A DNA stretch of 38,920 bases, from positions 1 to 38,920 of the forward strand of contig AOLX01000029.1 of the NCBI GenBank assembly GCA_000336895.1. The letters run 5' to 3'. A model generated the notes under the pieces. The model had not been told where the DNA came from. It was given only the letters and a program-made list of their open reading frames with translations, and ran no database searches. Made by a program: the position numbers and the translations under genes. Position 1 is the stretch's first letter. Each line of letters begins with the position of its first letter. This document shows positions 1 to 7,977 of the stretch, piece after piece. Source of the DNA: Haloarcula argentinensis DSM 12282. Its GTDB lineage: Archaea > Halobacteriota > Halobacteria > Halobacteriales > Haloarculaceae.

Positions 1-255
1 CCACCGCCGATGATATCGTTCGCTTCGTCACGCGTGCGCTTTGCGGCCTCTTGTGCGTAGCCTTCGTGTGTTGTCTCGATAGACTTGTGCCGCAGTATGT
101 CCTGAGCCAGCTGTGGGTTTTCGCGATAGATTTCTCGCCCGAGGCCACGCCGAGCGCCGTGTGGTTTCAGCGGTTCCTCAAACTCGTAGTCAGACCACTC
201 ACAGAGATCGGCGAGGATATTTCGGGCTGACTGCGTTGTGATTGACGGTGTTGGG
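1..255 (-). pseudogene. 3' fragment of a tyrosine integrase gene
   Basis: The reverse strand encodes about 84 codons matching the C-terminal quarter of the intact integrase at 2863-3885, including the HGAR box, the LRHKSIETT segment and the catalytic Tyr in HEGYAQ. The frame is open through the fragment. The N-terminal part and the first catalytic Arg box are missing: similarity stops abruptly at about 255, where the dockerin protein gene takes over. The window begins inside the fragment, so its stop codon is not visible. Many silent differences from the intact copy show this is a related but older or separately acquired integrase, not a recent duplication. It is probably the remnant of an earlier integrated element. 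Confidence 0.85.
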
Positions 256-1683
256 CTGAACACCACCGCCGTGTGTTTGTCGGGCTGGCTCGGTTGCGTT
301 GTACGTCGCTGCCCAGTTGGTAAGATCATAGACTGCGAACGTAGAGAAGTGGGTTGTCTTCGCAGTTACTGTGTTGTTAGCGGCGTCGACAGTGGAGTTT
401 AACGGCACGAAAATCCCCATCTCAGGATCGTATGTGAACACGGCGAGGTCCTGACTCTCATTTTGAACCCCCGTTTCGTTGTACGCCAGAGTAACATTAG
501 CCGAGGAAAAGTCTCGCTCGGAGGTGAGCTCAACAACTGGCGAGGCGCTCATATACGTCACACGGGACGTGTTGAATCGTGGTTCGTCTTGGGGAGCAAT
601 GGTCGTTTCATTCCCGATGTCACCGTTGCCAGTCAGACTCAGTGTGACTCCGAGTGTCTCGTTCGTAGCCGTCGTGGTATAGCTCTCTTCACCATCAATA
701 ACGCCATTGTCGTTGCTATCGGCCACGAGTGGGTCTGTTTCGAGGCGAACTTCTTCGCCGTCTGGAAGCCCGTCACTATCCGTATCCGCGGTGAGTGGGT
801 CGGTTCCGAACTGGTGTACTTCGGCCCCATCAAGCAGGCCATCACCGTCCGTATCTGGATTGGTGCTGAGGGTTCCCGCGACGGTCTCGTTGTAGGTGCT
901 CAGTGAGTCGGCATCGAGATCGGCAGCGCCATCCTGTACGCCGTCGTCATCTGTGTCAGGGTCGGTCGGATCAACACCCGGGAGCCGTGATTCTACGCTG
1001 TCAGGAAGTCCGTCATCGTCTGTATCGTTACTTCGAGGGTCAGTGCCAAGCTGGTATTCGCGATATGCTGGTAACGTATCAGTATCCCAGTCTTCTGCGC
1101 CGTCAATCACAGCATCCCCGTCAGAATCTGCTATCATAGGGTCGGTGTCGGTGACGTTTCGCTCGTATGCATCTGGAAGTCCATCGCCATCGGTGTCGTT
1201 CGAGGGTGTCGAGCGTGTAGCCGCGAGGAGCCATTGGACATCTTCGCCGTCAGTTCGCTTATCACCTGTATAATCATACGCGCTCCAGTTAGCACCAGCT
1301 GCCGTAGTCCCCAGATGACGTGACAGTGCGTTAGCGTCGACGGTGTTGAAAGCCCCATCTCCGTTGACATCTTCGTAGAGCCCGTCACCATCTGGGTCAG
1401 TGGGTTGATGCTCACCGACGAGTGGGTACGGCTGAGAGTCGTCTTCCCGGGGCGCTAACTGCGCAATGGCACTCGCACTCGGTTCTGTTGAGTCATTCCA
1501 ACTGGCCGAGATTTCTCCGGTCGTCTGGTCTCCGGCTGTTGAGGTGGGTGTCTGTGCCGATTCGTTTTCGGCTGTCTCTAACGGACCAGCCCAGATTCCG
1601 GCCATCACCCCAAATATTAGACCGACAGTTAGTACTAGCAACACACCAAGCAACGCCTGTAGTTTTCTTGTTGAGCTTGTCAT
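199..1683 (-). CDS. Secreted dockerin/TSP3-repeat calcium-binding protein, C-terminally truncated
   Basis: A 494-residue exported or membrane-anchored protein. A hydrophobic N-terminal segment (about residues 8-32) acts as signal or anchor. A dockerin-I-like pair of EF-hand loops (about 95-155, DPDGDGLYEDVNGDG and DYTGDKRTDGEDV) is followed by TSP3-like Asp-rich repeats (DTDGDGLPD, DTDDDGLPD, DTDGDGLLDGAE, DTDSDGLPDGEE; about 165-335), all expected to bind Ca2+. A Thr/Asn-rich beta domain follows. The last 17 or so codons and the stop are read, in another frame, from the integrase fragment at 199-255, so the original C-terminus is lost; haloarchaeal proteins of this design often continue into a von Willebrand A domain (recollection, not shown here). 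The ATG at 1683 is preferred over a TTG 12 bases upstream because a TATA-like box lies about 30 bases before it. May be a non-functional truncated gene. Confidence 0.8.
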   Translation of the reverse strand: MTSSTRKLQALLGVLLVLTVGLIFGVMAGIWAGPLETAENESAQTPTSTAGDQTTGEISASWNDSTEPSASAIAQLAPREDDSQPYPLVGEHQPTDPDGDGLYEDVNGDGAFNTVDANALSRHLGTTAAGANWSAYDYTGDKRTDGEDVQWLLAATRSTPSNDTDGDGLPDAYERNVTDTDPMIADSDGDAVIDGAEDWDTDTLPAYREYQLGTDPRSNDTDDDGLPDSVESRLPGVDPTDPDTDDDGVQDGAADLDADSLSTYNETVAGTLSTNPDTDGDGLLDGAEVHQFGTDPLTADTDSDGLPDGEEVRLETDPLVADSNDNGVIDGEESYTTTATNETLGVTLSLTGNGDIGNETTIAPQDEPRFNTSRVTYMSASPVVELTSERDFSSANVTLAYNETGVQNESQDLAVFTYDPEMGIFVPLNSTVDAANNTVTAKTTHFSTFAVYDLTNWAATYNATEPARQTHGGGVQPNTVNHNAVSPKYPRRSL

Positions 1684-1710
1684 ATGAAGTCTCAATAGAG
1701 GTACTGTTGC

Positions 1711-1720
1711 TATTTATCTC
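1711..1720 (-). promoter_or_regulatory. TATA-like box of the dockerin protein gene
   Basis: GAGATAAATA on the reverse strand lies about 28-37 bases upstream of the ATG at 1683. This is the spacing expected for a leaderless haloarchaeal transcript and supports that start codon. Confidence 0.45.
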
Positions 1721-1937
1721 AGTTGTTAGGATACTTAATCCTACTTACTCAGTAAAAATATTCAATGAAGCAACTTGCAATAGTAGCTGGCCTTTGTATA
1801 GCCACGTTCAGCGGTGAACCCGTATACTATTTTCCGCGGGACAGGAGCATTTGCTATGGACAATCAAGAGTGAGATAGCAGCCCAGTGCGACCACTCATA
1901 TCACACCGATTAGTCTCTGTTTAGTAGTCGATAATAG

Positions 1938-2756
1938 CTACCACAGTTGTTGTGAAGCCGGCTCACTCAAATCGTATGCCTCTTCGAGTTTATAAGTTGT
2001 TGGCGGTTCAGGGACACCGAATTCATCCTCGTGATCAGTTGCCTCATCAATATCAATCTGGTTCCAGCTGTAGGTATACCTTGGACAGCGCCGAACAAGC
2101 GGTTCGCCGAAAACGGCTAATGATTCACCGTATGTCTCAACCAACTTAGAGAGGGTAGCCTTCGGTATGATGAACCACTTCCAATGTTCACTTCCTTCAT
2201 CAAGGTAGCACATGTGTAGCCCGATATCACTGAGTACAGTGTCGTTCAGAGCTGCGCCGAGGGCTCCCTGCTGCTGGTATGACTTTTGAGCCTCGTCGTC
2301 AACAGGGGGATAGCGGAATGTGGCTGTCGTCACCGTCTCGCCACTCTCCCCGGTAACGACCAATCGGAACGCTCTGGGGTGGGTTGATTTGAGTCTGACC
2401 CATTCGTCAGCGCCAACACTCTGGAAGTTGAATCCATACCCAAACCGATTCACCGCATCATCGGCCTGATTTTCAAGGTTCACTTTGTGACCGTACCTAC
2501 TGTCGGTTACCACCCCTAACTCACTATGATTGAGTACATCTTGCAGTACCATTGTCTTATTAGCAGATGTCGCCCTCTCGCTTGGAGCCGAAATATTAAA
2601 TTCGCCAGCCACAGCTTCAACTGATGAGTCAGCGTCACCGTCGTATTCCATGATGACATCAAGTATGTCCTGATCGCTTAGCCCGAACTCTTTGAGAATA
2701 GCCACAATGTCAGTGGCAGCGTTGAGGACTGCTTCTGAGAAATTGTCTCCAGACAT
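1938..2756 (-). CDS. Uncharacterised 272-aa protein between integrase copies
   Basis: An acidic soluble protein with no signal peptide or membrane segment, not recognised as any named family. The first 55 residues look like a small helical domain (ILKEFGLSDQDILDVIMEY); the middle is rich in Trp, Tyr and beta-forming segments (residues about 105-235), ending in an acidic tail. It stands alone, facing the same way as the flanking integrase and dockerin genes, and lies between the integrase remnant and the intact integrase. Its position suggests cargo of an integrated element. The start ATG at 2756 is the first in the frame. No function is proposed. Confidence 0.6.
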   Translation of the reverse strand: MSGDNFSEAVLNAATDIVAILKEFGLSDQDILDVIMEYDGDADSSVEAVAGEFNISAPSERATSANKTMVLQDVLNHSELGVVTDSRYGHKVNLENQADDAVNRFGYGFNFQSVGADEWVRLKSTHPRAFRLVVTGESGETVTTATFRYPPVDDEAQKSYQQQGALGAALNDTVLSDIGLHMCYLDEGSEHWKWFIIPKATLSKLVETYGESLAVFGEPLVRRCPRYTYSWNQIDIDEATDHEDEFGVPEPPTTYKLEEAYDLSEPASQQLW

Positions 2757-2862
2757 CAGTCGATAGTCAGGTGGGACTTACATAATAGTCATTCTTCCCC
2801 ATCTCGGTGAACAAATCGGTTGAAGTGTCGCTTACCTCCTTCTACCGAGGTGATGTCCCAAC

Positions 2863-3885
2863 CTACTCACCGCCGATGATATCATTCGCTTCGTCACGGG
2901 TACGCTTCGCTGCTTCCTGTGCATAGCCCTCGTGCGTTGTTTCGATTGACTTGTGTCGCAATACGTCTTGAGCCAACTGTGGGTTCTCGCGATAGATTTC
3001 TCGACCGAGGCCACGGCGAGCGCCGTGTGGTTTCAGCGGTTCCTCGAAGTCATACTCAGACCACTCACAGAGATTGGCGAGGATGTTTCGGGCTGACTGG
3101 GTTGTGATCGACGGCGTCGGGTCTATGGCTTTCGCCGCATTATCGAGCCGTGGAAACACGGCTTCGTCTTCGTCAGGCTCTCGAAGTTGCTTCCAGCGGC
3201 GGAGCGGGCGAAGCGCGTCGTCGAGGATCGGCGCAGACTCACGGGTTCTGTTCTTGCCGAACACCTGCATCGTGCCGGCGTCAAAGTCAATGTGTCGCCA
3301 CCGGAGACCGTTTCGTTCCTCATCATCAGAGACGGCGACGAGTTCCGCGCTGCGGGCTCCGGAATAGGCGAGTAAGAAGACGAGTGCCTGGTCGCGGTAG
3401 GCCGCCGTGCGGTCGACGTCACCACTTTCGCCGGCTTCGTCGACGCGGGCAGTGGCAGTCGCGCAAATGGCTTCGCGGTCGCGTGTCGTCCAGTACTGTT
3501 GGTCAGTTTCAGTCTCGTCGGTCGGAAGCGGGCCTTCGGCGTGGTTGGTCTTGGCTGGGTTCGTCGGAATCAGGCCCTCGTAGACGGCCCAGGTGAGAAA
3601 CGACCGGACATACGCGAAGTACCGCCGTGCTGTTTCCGGCGAGATATCGTCCCGGTCGTCGACTCGGGCTAGATTACGAGCGTACTGCCGACAGAGATCA
3701 TCGTCAATCTCTTCCGGACCGGTGATACCATGCTGGTCCCGACTCCATGCCGCGAACTTCCGCAGCACGCTCGCGACGTTTGTTCGGTAGCGTCCGGAGT
3801 CGATATCGACCAGTCGTTTCTCGACGGCTGCTTCGAGGGCGTCGTCCCCGGGAGTAGCATCGTACTCAGGCGGAAGCCGATCCAT
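2863..3885 (-). CDS. Tyrosine recombinase / phage-type integrase
   Basis: A 340-residue site-specific recombinase that would integrate or excise a mobile element. The N-terminal SAM-like core-binding domain (about 20-115) precedes the catalytic domain. Catalytic residues are visible: Arg178 in YSGARSAEL, Lys211 in the beta-hairpin FGKNRT, His287-x-x-Arg290 in KPHGARRG, His311 in LRHKSIETT and nucleophile Tyr321 in HEGYAQ. The set is complete, so the enzyme looks functional. A longer frame opens at 4023, but the ATG at 3885 fits the family and has a TTTTAC TATA-like box about 25-30 bases upstream. A partial relative lies at 1-255. No attachment site or tRNA target is visible beside it. Confidence 0.9.
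   Translation of the reverse strand: MDRLPPEYDATPGDDALEAAVEKRLVDIDSGRYRTNVASVLRKFAAWSRDQHGITGPEEIDDDLCRQYARNLARVDDRDDISPETARRYFAYVRSFLTWAVYEGLIPTNPAKTNHAEGPLPTDETETDQQYWTTRDREAICATATARVDEAGESGDVDRTAAYRDQALVFLLAYSGARSAELVAVSDDEERNGLRWRHIDFDAGTMQVFGKNRTRESAPILDDALRPLRRWKQLREPDEDEAVFPRLDNAAKAIDPTPSITTQSARNILANLCEWSEYDFEEPLKPHGARRGLGREIYRENPQLAQDVLRHKSIETTHEGYAQEAAKRTRDEANDIIGGE
2869..3121. repeat. Diverged direct repeat of 2-255 within the integrase gene
   Basis: The 3' quarter of the integrase gene here is co-linear with window bases 2-255, in the same orientation, with scattered mostly third-position differences. Similarity ends sharply at 255 and 3121. The two copies bracket the dockerin gene and the 272-aa gene. 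Confidence 0.8.
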
Positions 3886-3908
3886 GCTTCCCGTACAGCG
3901 GCGGTCCG

Positions 3909-3916
3909 GGTAAAAC
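3909..3916 (-). promoter_or_regulatory. TATA-like box of the integrase gene
   Basis: GTTTTACC on the reverse strand is about 25-31 bases before the ATG at 3885, consistent with a leaderless transcript. The stretch from 3886 to 4238 otherwise holds only repeat copy 1 and the presumed IS end. Confidence 0.4.
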
Positions 3917-4040
3917 TGGTGGTGCTTATTGGGATAATACAAACCTAATCTCAAAACCAGAATATCACCGTTCAGAGGCTCCGTAGCGCTTAGATTGGAT
4001 AAGACGGCATCTATAAACCACATAATGCTATACTAAATTT

Positions 4041-4139
4041 GCATATGTGGAAGTTGAGACTACAGCGGGTTTAGCGGGGCTGTAATGCATGTATTTGGAC
4101 GAATCGTCGAGCGAAAACAGCTCCAGACCAGCTCTCAAT
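4041..4139 (+). repeat. Repeat family copy 1 (5'-truncated)
   Basis: This stretch shares GTTGAGACTACAGC and GGTTTAGCG with copy 2 (12130-12254) and copy 3 (31220-31348). It shares a long downstream block with copy 3 (AATGCATGTATTTGGACG, CGTCGAG, GCTCCAGA, AGCTCTCAAT). Similarity to copy 2 begins abruptly at GCATATGTGG (4041); the leading arm found in copies 2 and 3 is absent. The short inverted repeat TACAGC/GCTGTA is kept. It may be the 3' end of the IS carrying the transposase at 4239. Confidence 0.7.
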
Positions 4140-6056
4140 CATTCCTTCATGTTGTATTCCTGACTGTATCGCCGGATTATGGAGACTTTCGCAAGTGTAG
4201 CCACTCAGACTCCGCGTTACCCAAATTGAGTTGCCTCTCTACCCGATGCCAGTCTCCTTCTTCAAAAGCGTCAGCGTATTATCGGCCGTCACAATCGGTG
4301 AGTGTTCGTATTCACCGGTCAATTCGACCTGCACGAGCAAATCAACCGCCCGCCAGATCGAGTACAGCAGACACGCAAACGCGAAATAGAAGAATCGCAG
4401 CCCGAAATTCTTGGATGTCGTCGCAGCCATGAACCGCTTGATCGATTTGTATCCGCTCTCGATCTCCCAGCGATAGCCGTACTCGGTGAGGAAACTACCC
4501 CCATGATTCGACATGAACACTGAGTACTGGCGGTGATCATTATGCTCAGAATCTTCTTTCCGTCGGTAGATCAGCGTCGTCTCGTGCCACTCGTTCTTCC
4601 CGAGGTGGAGTTTCCGGTCGGTCTCGTATCGGTCTTGACCCCGCTGGAGCAGGCGTTTGGCCTGGGCTTTCTCGCTGGTCTGCATTCGTTTCGGCACCAC
4701 ATAGGAGAGGCCGCGTTGGCTGAGCATCTCCAGAATGTGCTGACTGTCGAACTCACGATCCATCAGTACGTTATCGACGTGAACGGCGTCTTGGGCTGAA
4801 TCCAGCAGATCCTCAACGATCTCTTTCCGTGATTCGCCTCTTCGTACAGGACGTGCATCCAATACGATTGGAACAGCGTTGCCGACTAACTGGACCGTCG
4901 CCCACTGATAGGCGTACTCGTCGGTTTTCTCCTTCGTGCCGATGATTTCGTCCTCATGGCCCGTTCTATCGCCTGTGAAGGGATCCGCTTCGGTGATGTC
5001 GATGGCGACAACCCCTGCTCGGAAGAACTTCTCTGTTTCCGCCACCTCGTTCAGGAGTCGATGGATGGCACGCCGGTACATTTCTCGAATTTGCTCGATA
5101 GAGAGGTCACGAATCTGACCACGATGGACGTGCCCCAGCGGTGTCCGGTCACGGGGTGATTCGTAGACAAAACTGCGAGCTCCCTCATTAGCAGCCAACC
5201 GTTCCCTAAGTCCGAGATACGTTTGTAAGTCCCAATACGCGTTCTCATGGATCTCACAGCCGCTGTCCCGCTTCAGTGAGAAGGCTGGGAAGACAATGCG
5301 GCTGATGTGGTCGGTAATCGATCCCGCTTCGTTGAGGATAGCTTGATCGTCTGGGGCTGGTTCCTCGTCGTCACCGTGAGATGGAAACTTCCGTTCTGGC
5401 TCGCGCGGAACAGCAACATCTGCATTCTGGGCTTTGATCAGAATCGTCCGCGCAACTGCCTCAATTGTCTCACGAAGTTCTGTAGTGAACCGTTCGTGCC
5501 AGCTGCGCCACAGTGTCGACTGGTTTGGGACCGTCGTCAAGCCCAACTGCTCACAGAGTTCAAGACGGTGGGTGAGGTACGTGACGAGTTCTGTTTCATG
5601 ACTCCAACCGTGAATTTCTTTGAGTAGAAACAGTCGGAACAGTTGGTCCATCCCGTACTGAGTTGCTCCAGAATACCGATCGTGTGGCCCAAACTGGAAA
5701 TACGCTACTGGGTAGTGAGACACGAACTCGTCGACGGAATGGTGGGCCTCGTGGTCGAACCATGTGGCCGCAACGGTCCGGATGTCTTCTTCGAGGCTAC
5801 CAAGTGAACTCCGGTCGTACAGTGGTGTCGAATCATACGCTGGCCACTCACTGTATGACTGTTGTGCGATTCGTCGAAAGACACTGCGTTGAGAGTCACG
5901 AGTTGCAGCCACTACGGGACGCTGCCCACGACAGACTCAAGAATCCGTCTAACTTGCCAGCACAAGAGTTGTTTTGTGTCACATAGACTTGGTATCTACA
6001 CGGTCCGAAACAGTGTGACGCCAATGAGGGTCTGTCGAGGTTCCAGGATTTCCACA
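4046..6056 (-). mobile_element. Candidate IS4-type insertion sequence, boundaries tentative
   Basis: The transposase gene at 4239-5912 must sit in an IS. The only plausible terminal pair I found by eye is TGTGGAA at 4046-4052 and its complement TTCCACA at 6050-6056, which would give an element of about 2.0 kb; the match outside these 7 bases is weak and no target duplication is obvious. The left edge agrees with the sharp start of repeat copy 1. Treat the ends as provisional. Confidence 0.35.
4239..5912 (-). CDS. IS4-type DDE transposase
   Basis: A 557-residue transposase that would cut and paste its own IS. An N-terminal DNA-binding region (about 60-155, including FRLFLLKEIHGWSHETELV) is followed by an RNase H-like DDE core: Asp305 in VVAIDITEADPF, Asp385 in LMDREFDS and Glu485 in the YREK signature (Tyr478, Arg481, Glu485, Lys492), whose 2-3-6 spacing is diagnostic of the IS4 superfamily. 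A hydrophobic helical tail follows (FFYFAFACLLYSIW). All catalytic residues are present and the frame is unbroken, so it may be active. It is longer than the commonest IS4 transposases (around 400 residues). I do not assign a named ISH element. Confidence 0.85.
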   Translation of the reverse strand: MAATRDSQRSVFRRIAQQSYSEWPAYDSTPLYDRSSLGSLEEDIRTVAATWFDHEAHHSVDEFVSHYPVAYFQFGPHDRYSGATQYGMDQLFRLFLLKEIHGWSHETELVTYLTHRLELCEQLGLTTVPNQSTLWRSWHERFTTELRETIEAVARTILIKAQNADVAVPREPERKFPSHGDDEEPAPDDQAILNEAGSITDHISRIVFPAFSLKRDSGCEIHENAYWDLQTYLGLRERLAANEGARSFVYESPRDRTPLGHVHRGQIRDLSIEQIREMYRRAIHRLLNEVAETEKFFRAGVVAIDITEADPFTGDRTGHEDEIIGTKEKTDEYAYQWATVQLVGNAVPIVLDARPVRRGESRKEIVEDLLDSAQDAVHVDNVLMDREFDSQHILEMLSQRGLSYVVPKRMQTSEKAQAKRLLQRGQDRYETDRKLHLGKNEWHETTLIYRRKEDSEHNDHRQYSVFMSNHGGSFLTEYGYRWEIESGYKSIKRFMAATTSKNFGLRFFYFAFACLLYSIWRAVDLLVQVELTGEYEHSPIVTADNTLTLLKKETGIG

Positions 6057-6062
6057 AGTAAA

Positions 6063-6281
6063 CACTGCCCACCATTCGTTTTTAGTTAAGATTATAACCA
6101 ACAGTATTGGTGAATATGATTCTCTCTGCTGAGTTGCTATTGGTCGTGAAACTAGGAGATACGCAATGTCAAGAGTGGGTCATTTGGGCATATTGAAGCG
6201 GTGAATGGACGAAATTTGGCCGAAAACCCCGACCAAGCCGTATTATTGTGAGTATTAACTAAAGACGAATGCACTGCCCAC
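6063..6281. mobile_element. 199-bp MITE with 10-bp target-site duplication
   Basis: The 10-mer CACTGCCCAC occurs at 6063-6072 and again at 6272-6281. Between them a 199-bp element (6073-6271) begins CATTCGTTTTTAGTTAA and ends TTAACTAAAGACGAATG, a terminal inverted repeat matching 16 of 17 bases. The interior has no meaningful reading frame, so it is non-autonomous. A 10-bp duplication and ends starting CATTCGT fit the ISH8 group of the IS4 family (from memory; not searched). The clean duplication indicates a fairly recent insertion between the transposase and arsC. Confidence 0.85.
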
Positions 6282-6311
6282 TCACCATACCGAAAGTACG
6301 CTTATTATCAA

Positions 6312-6740
6312 TTAGTTGTTGGGAGTGAACTCGTCGAGGAGGTCTTTGACACGGTGGGCTATATCGTCTCTGATCTCGCGGACACGTTCCATATCTTGCC
6401 CATCAGGGTCGTCCAGTGCCCAATCGCGGACATCGACGGTTGTCGCGTCGAGTTCCAAGGTCGAGCAGCCCATCGTTGCGACCACGTCGCACGATTCCAG
6501 TTCGGCTGTCGAGACTTTCCGAGGTGTCCGGTCTGAGAGGTCGATGTCGAGTTCGCGCATGACCGTGACAACTTCCTCGTGCACGTGATCAGCAGGCCGT
6601 GTCCCACCGGTAAGTATCTCGACGCTGTCTTCGAGACCCCGCTGCTCACGCTCCTGCTCGGCGAAGGCTGCCGACATTTGACTCCGGCCGGCGTTCTGTA
6701 CACAAACGAAGCCAAATTTCGTTGTCGAGTTATCCGTCAT
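6312..6740 (-). CDS. arsC: Arsenate reductase ArsC, LMW-phosphatase type
   Basis: A 142-residue cytoplasmic enzyme expected to reduce arsenate to arsenite. The low-molecular-weight phosphatase loop CVQNAGRS (Cys13-x5-Arg19) is intact, as is the late Asp loop WALDDPDG (about 107-114) that supplies the general acid. The redox relay is not textbook: Cys92 in TMGCSTLEL matches the first relay Cys of thioredoxin-coupled ArsC, but the second Cys expected about seven residues on is absent; Cys84 is the only other candidate. The ATG at 6740 has a TTTATTA box about 28 bases upstream; an in-frame GTG lies at 6746. It faces the same way as arsR (6822), 81 bases from it, and probably belongs to the same arsenic regulon. 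Confidence 0.9.
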   Translation of the reverse strand: MTDNSTTKFGFVCVQNAGRSQMSAAFAEQEREQRGLEDSVEILTGGTRPADHVHEEVVTVMRELDIDLSDRTPRKVSTAELESCDVVATMGCSTLELDATTVDVRDWALDDPDGQDMERVREIRDDIAHRVKDLLDEFTPNN

Positions 6741-6821
6741 AGACACTCAATCCTGCGTGTCGGTAATAAACTCTCGTCTGTGAACTAGACTGGTCGCTAC
6801 AACTTTCAGTCAGTCGGCCGT

Positions 6822-7217
6822 TCATTTCCGAGACCCGTCAAGCGCGACTAGCAGCGCGTTTGCCCGTGCCGTCGTCCGGTATTTCCGCCACTTCCCGTCT
6901 TTCCGGCGAGTTAGAAGTCCGGCGTCGGTGAGCTGGGAGAGTGCGTGACTGATGGCGCTGTCGCTGACGTCCAGCAGCGGGGAGAACTCACAGACACAAA
7001 GCTCCCCGTCGGCGATGTGCAAGATCCGGACGATTTTATATCGCGTTTCATTGGCGAGCGCGGACAGCACACTCACGTCCGCTTCGAGGTCGGGACCGCC
7101 CGCGGCCGCGTCCAGTTCTTCGAGTTCGGCGAGTCGCTGGGCCACTTCCGCATCACCACAGCTACCGCTTTCATCGGAGAGATACCGCTGTAACCGCTCT
7201 GTTGATGACATACACAT
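6822..7217 (-). CDS. arsR: ArsR-family arsenite-responsive repressor
   Basis: A 131-residue winged-helix repressor expected to bind the ars promoters and release them when As(III) binds. The helix-turn-helix runs about residues 70-110 (CVCEFSPLLDVSDSAISHALSQL), and the ELCVCEF motif carries the two Cys of the classical alpha-3 As(III) site. An N-terminal extension of about 30 residues rich in Glu and Asp is also present. The frame opens earlier at 7277, but ATGs at 7217 and 7211 follow a better promoter region. It is divergent from arsD (7645) and leads arsC, so the 7218-7644 gap should hold the operators for both directions. Confidence 0.88.
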   Translation of the reverse strand: MCMSSTERLQRYLSDESGSCGDAEVAQRLAELEELDAAAGGPDLEADVSVLSALANETRYKIVRILHIADGELCVCEFSPLLDVSDSAISHALSQLTDAGLLTRRKDGKWRKYRTTARANALLVALDGSRK

Positions 7218-7644
7218 TGATTGAGGAGACAGTAAAGTAAGTGTTGTGGATTTGATATCGCAAAGCAGTAACATCAAAACAGGCCTATTTTAGTGTTTAC
7301 TCATTCATCTATGTATCGCAGAGGACAGTAACACGTACCCGATGTTAGTGGTGATGAAGAGAGGCTGATAGAACTCGGCAATGCGGTGTAGAAATTACGT
7401 GTGCAGGCTAGATAGTACAATAAGGCGGATTGAAGGTGTCACTATTCTCGTCCGATCACCCACTTCATGTCGTCGAGTAAACGAGGTCCTGATGAGGAAT
7501 TACGGGCAGCCAACGGAATCGCAGGCTGACCGAAGGCTTGAAGTATATATGAGATAACGTTCAACTGAATCCGGCAGAGCAGTTCCGGTAATCGTGAAGC
7601 GGACTCAAGCGTATTACCGATTCAATTGAACACTCTGAGAAACT
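7218..7644. promoter_or_regulatory. arsR-arsD divergent control region with TTCAAYTGAA palindromes
   Basis: This 427-base gap has no convincing gene. Two near-identical palindromic decamers are seen: TTCAACTGAA at 7561-7570 and TTCAATTGAA at 7622-7631. The second lies between a TATA-like TATTAC (7612-7617) and the arsD ATG at 7645, an ideal place for a repressor of a leaderless promoter. They are candidate ArsR operators by position (inference). Confidence 0.5.
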
Positions 7645-7974
7645 ATGACTGAACTCACCCTGTACGAAGAAGCGATGTGTTGTTCCACCGGCGTTTGCGG
7701 ACCGGACCCCGACGACGAACTCGTCGAGGTCAGTGCCGCCCTTGACCAACTCGAAGAGGAGTACGATGTCGAGGTGACGCGGGCGAATATGCAACACAAC
7801 ATCGACCAGTTTCTGAACACCCAGCGCATCTACGATATGGTTCAGGAGAACGGCCCCTCGATACTTCCGATCACCGTCGTCGACGGCGATATCGTCGCCA
7901 AATCGGAGTATCTCTCCTACGACGAACTCGCGAACGAATTGAGCGACGCGCAGAGTCCCCCACAGGAAGCGTAA
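7645..7974 (+). CDS. arsD: ArsD arsenic metallochaperone
   Basis: A 109-residue cytoplasmic protein of the ArsD family, which binds As(III) and passes it to the ArsA ATPase. The metallochaperone cysteines are present as Cys12, Cys13 and Cys18 (MCCSTGVCGP), and the thioredoxin-like fold is suggested by the segments around DQFLNTQRIYDMV and LPITVVDGDIV. The C-terminal Cys pairs found in E. coli ArsD are missing, as in other short ArsD proteins. First gene of a rightward operon: arsA follows after three bases. The short upstream palindrome at 7622-7631 is a likely operator. Confidence 0.93.
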   Translation: MTELTLYEEAMCCSTGVCGPDPDDELVEVSAALDQLEEEYDVEVTRANMQHNIDQFLNTQRIYDMVQENGPSILPITVVDGDIVAKSEYLSYDELANELSDAQSPPQEA

Positions 7975-7977
7975 CCG

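Noticed and set aside
463..906. Long open frames on the + strand opposite the dockerin/TSP3 gene
   Set aside because: They mirror the Asp/Gly-rich codons of the real gene and give low-complexity Ser-rich products.
3886..4023. N-terminal extension of the integrase
   Set aside because: It covers the TATA-like box, and the extra residues do not resemble the family.
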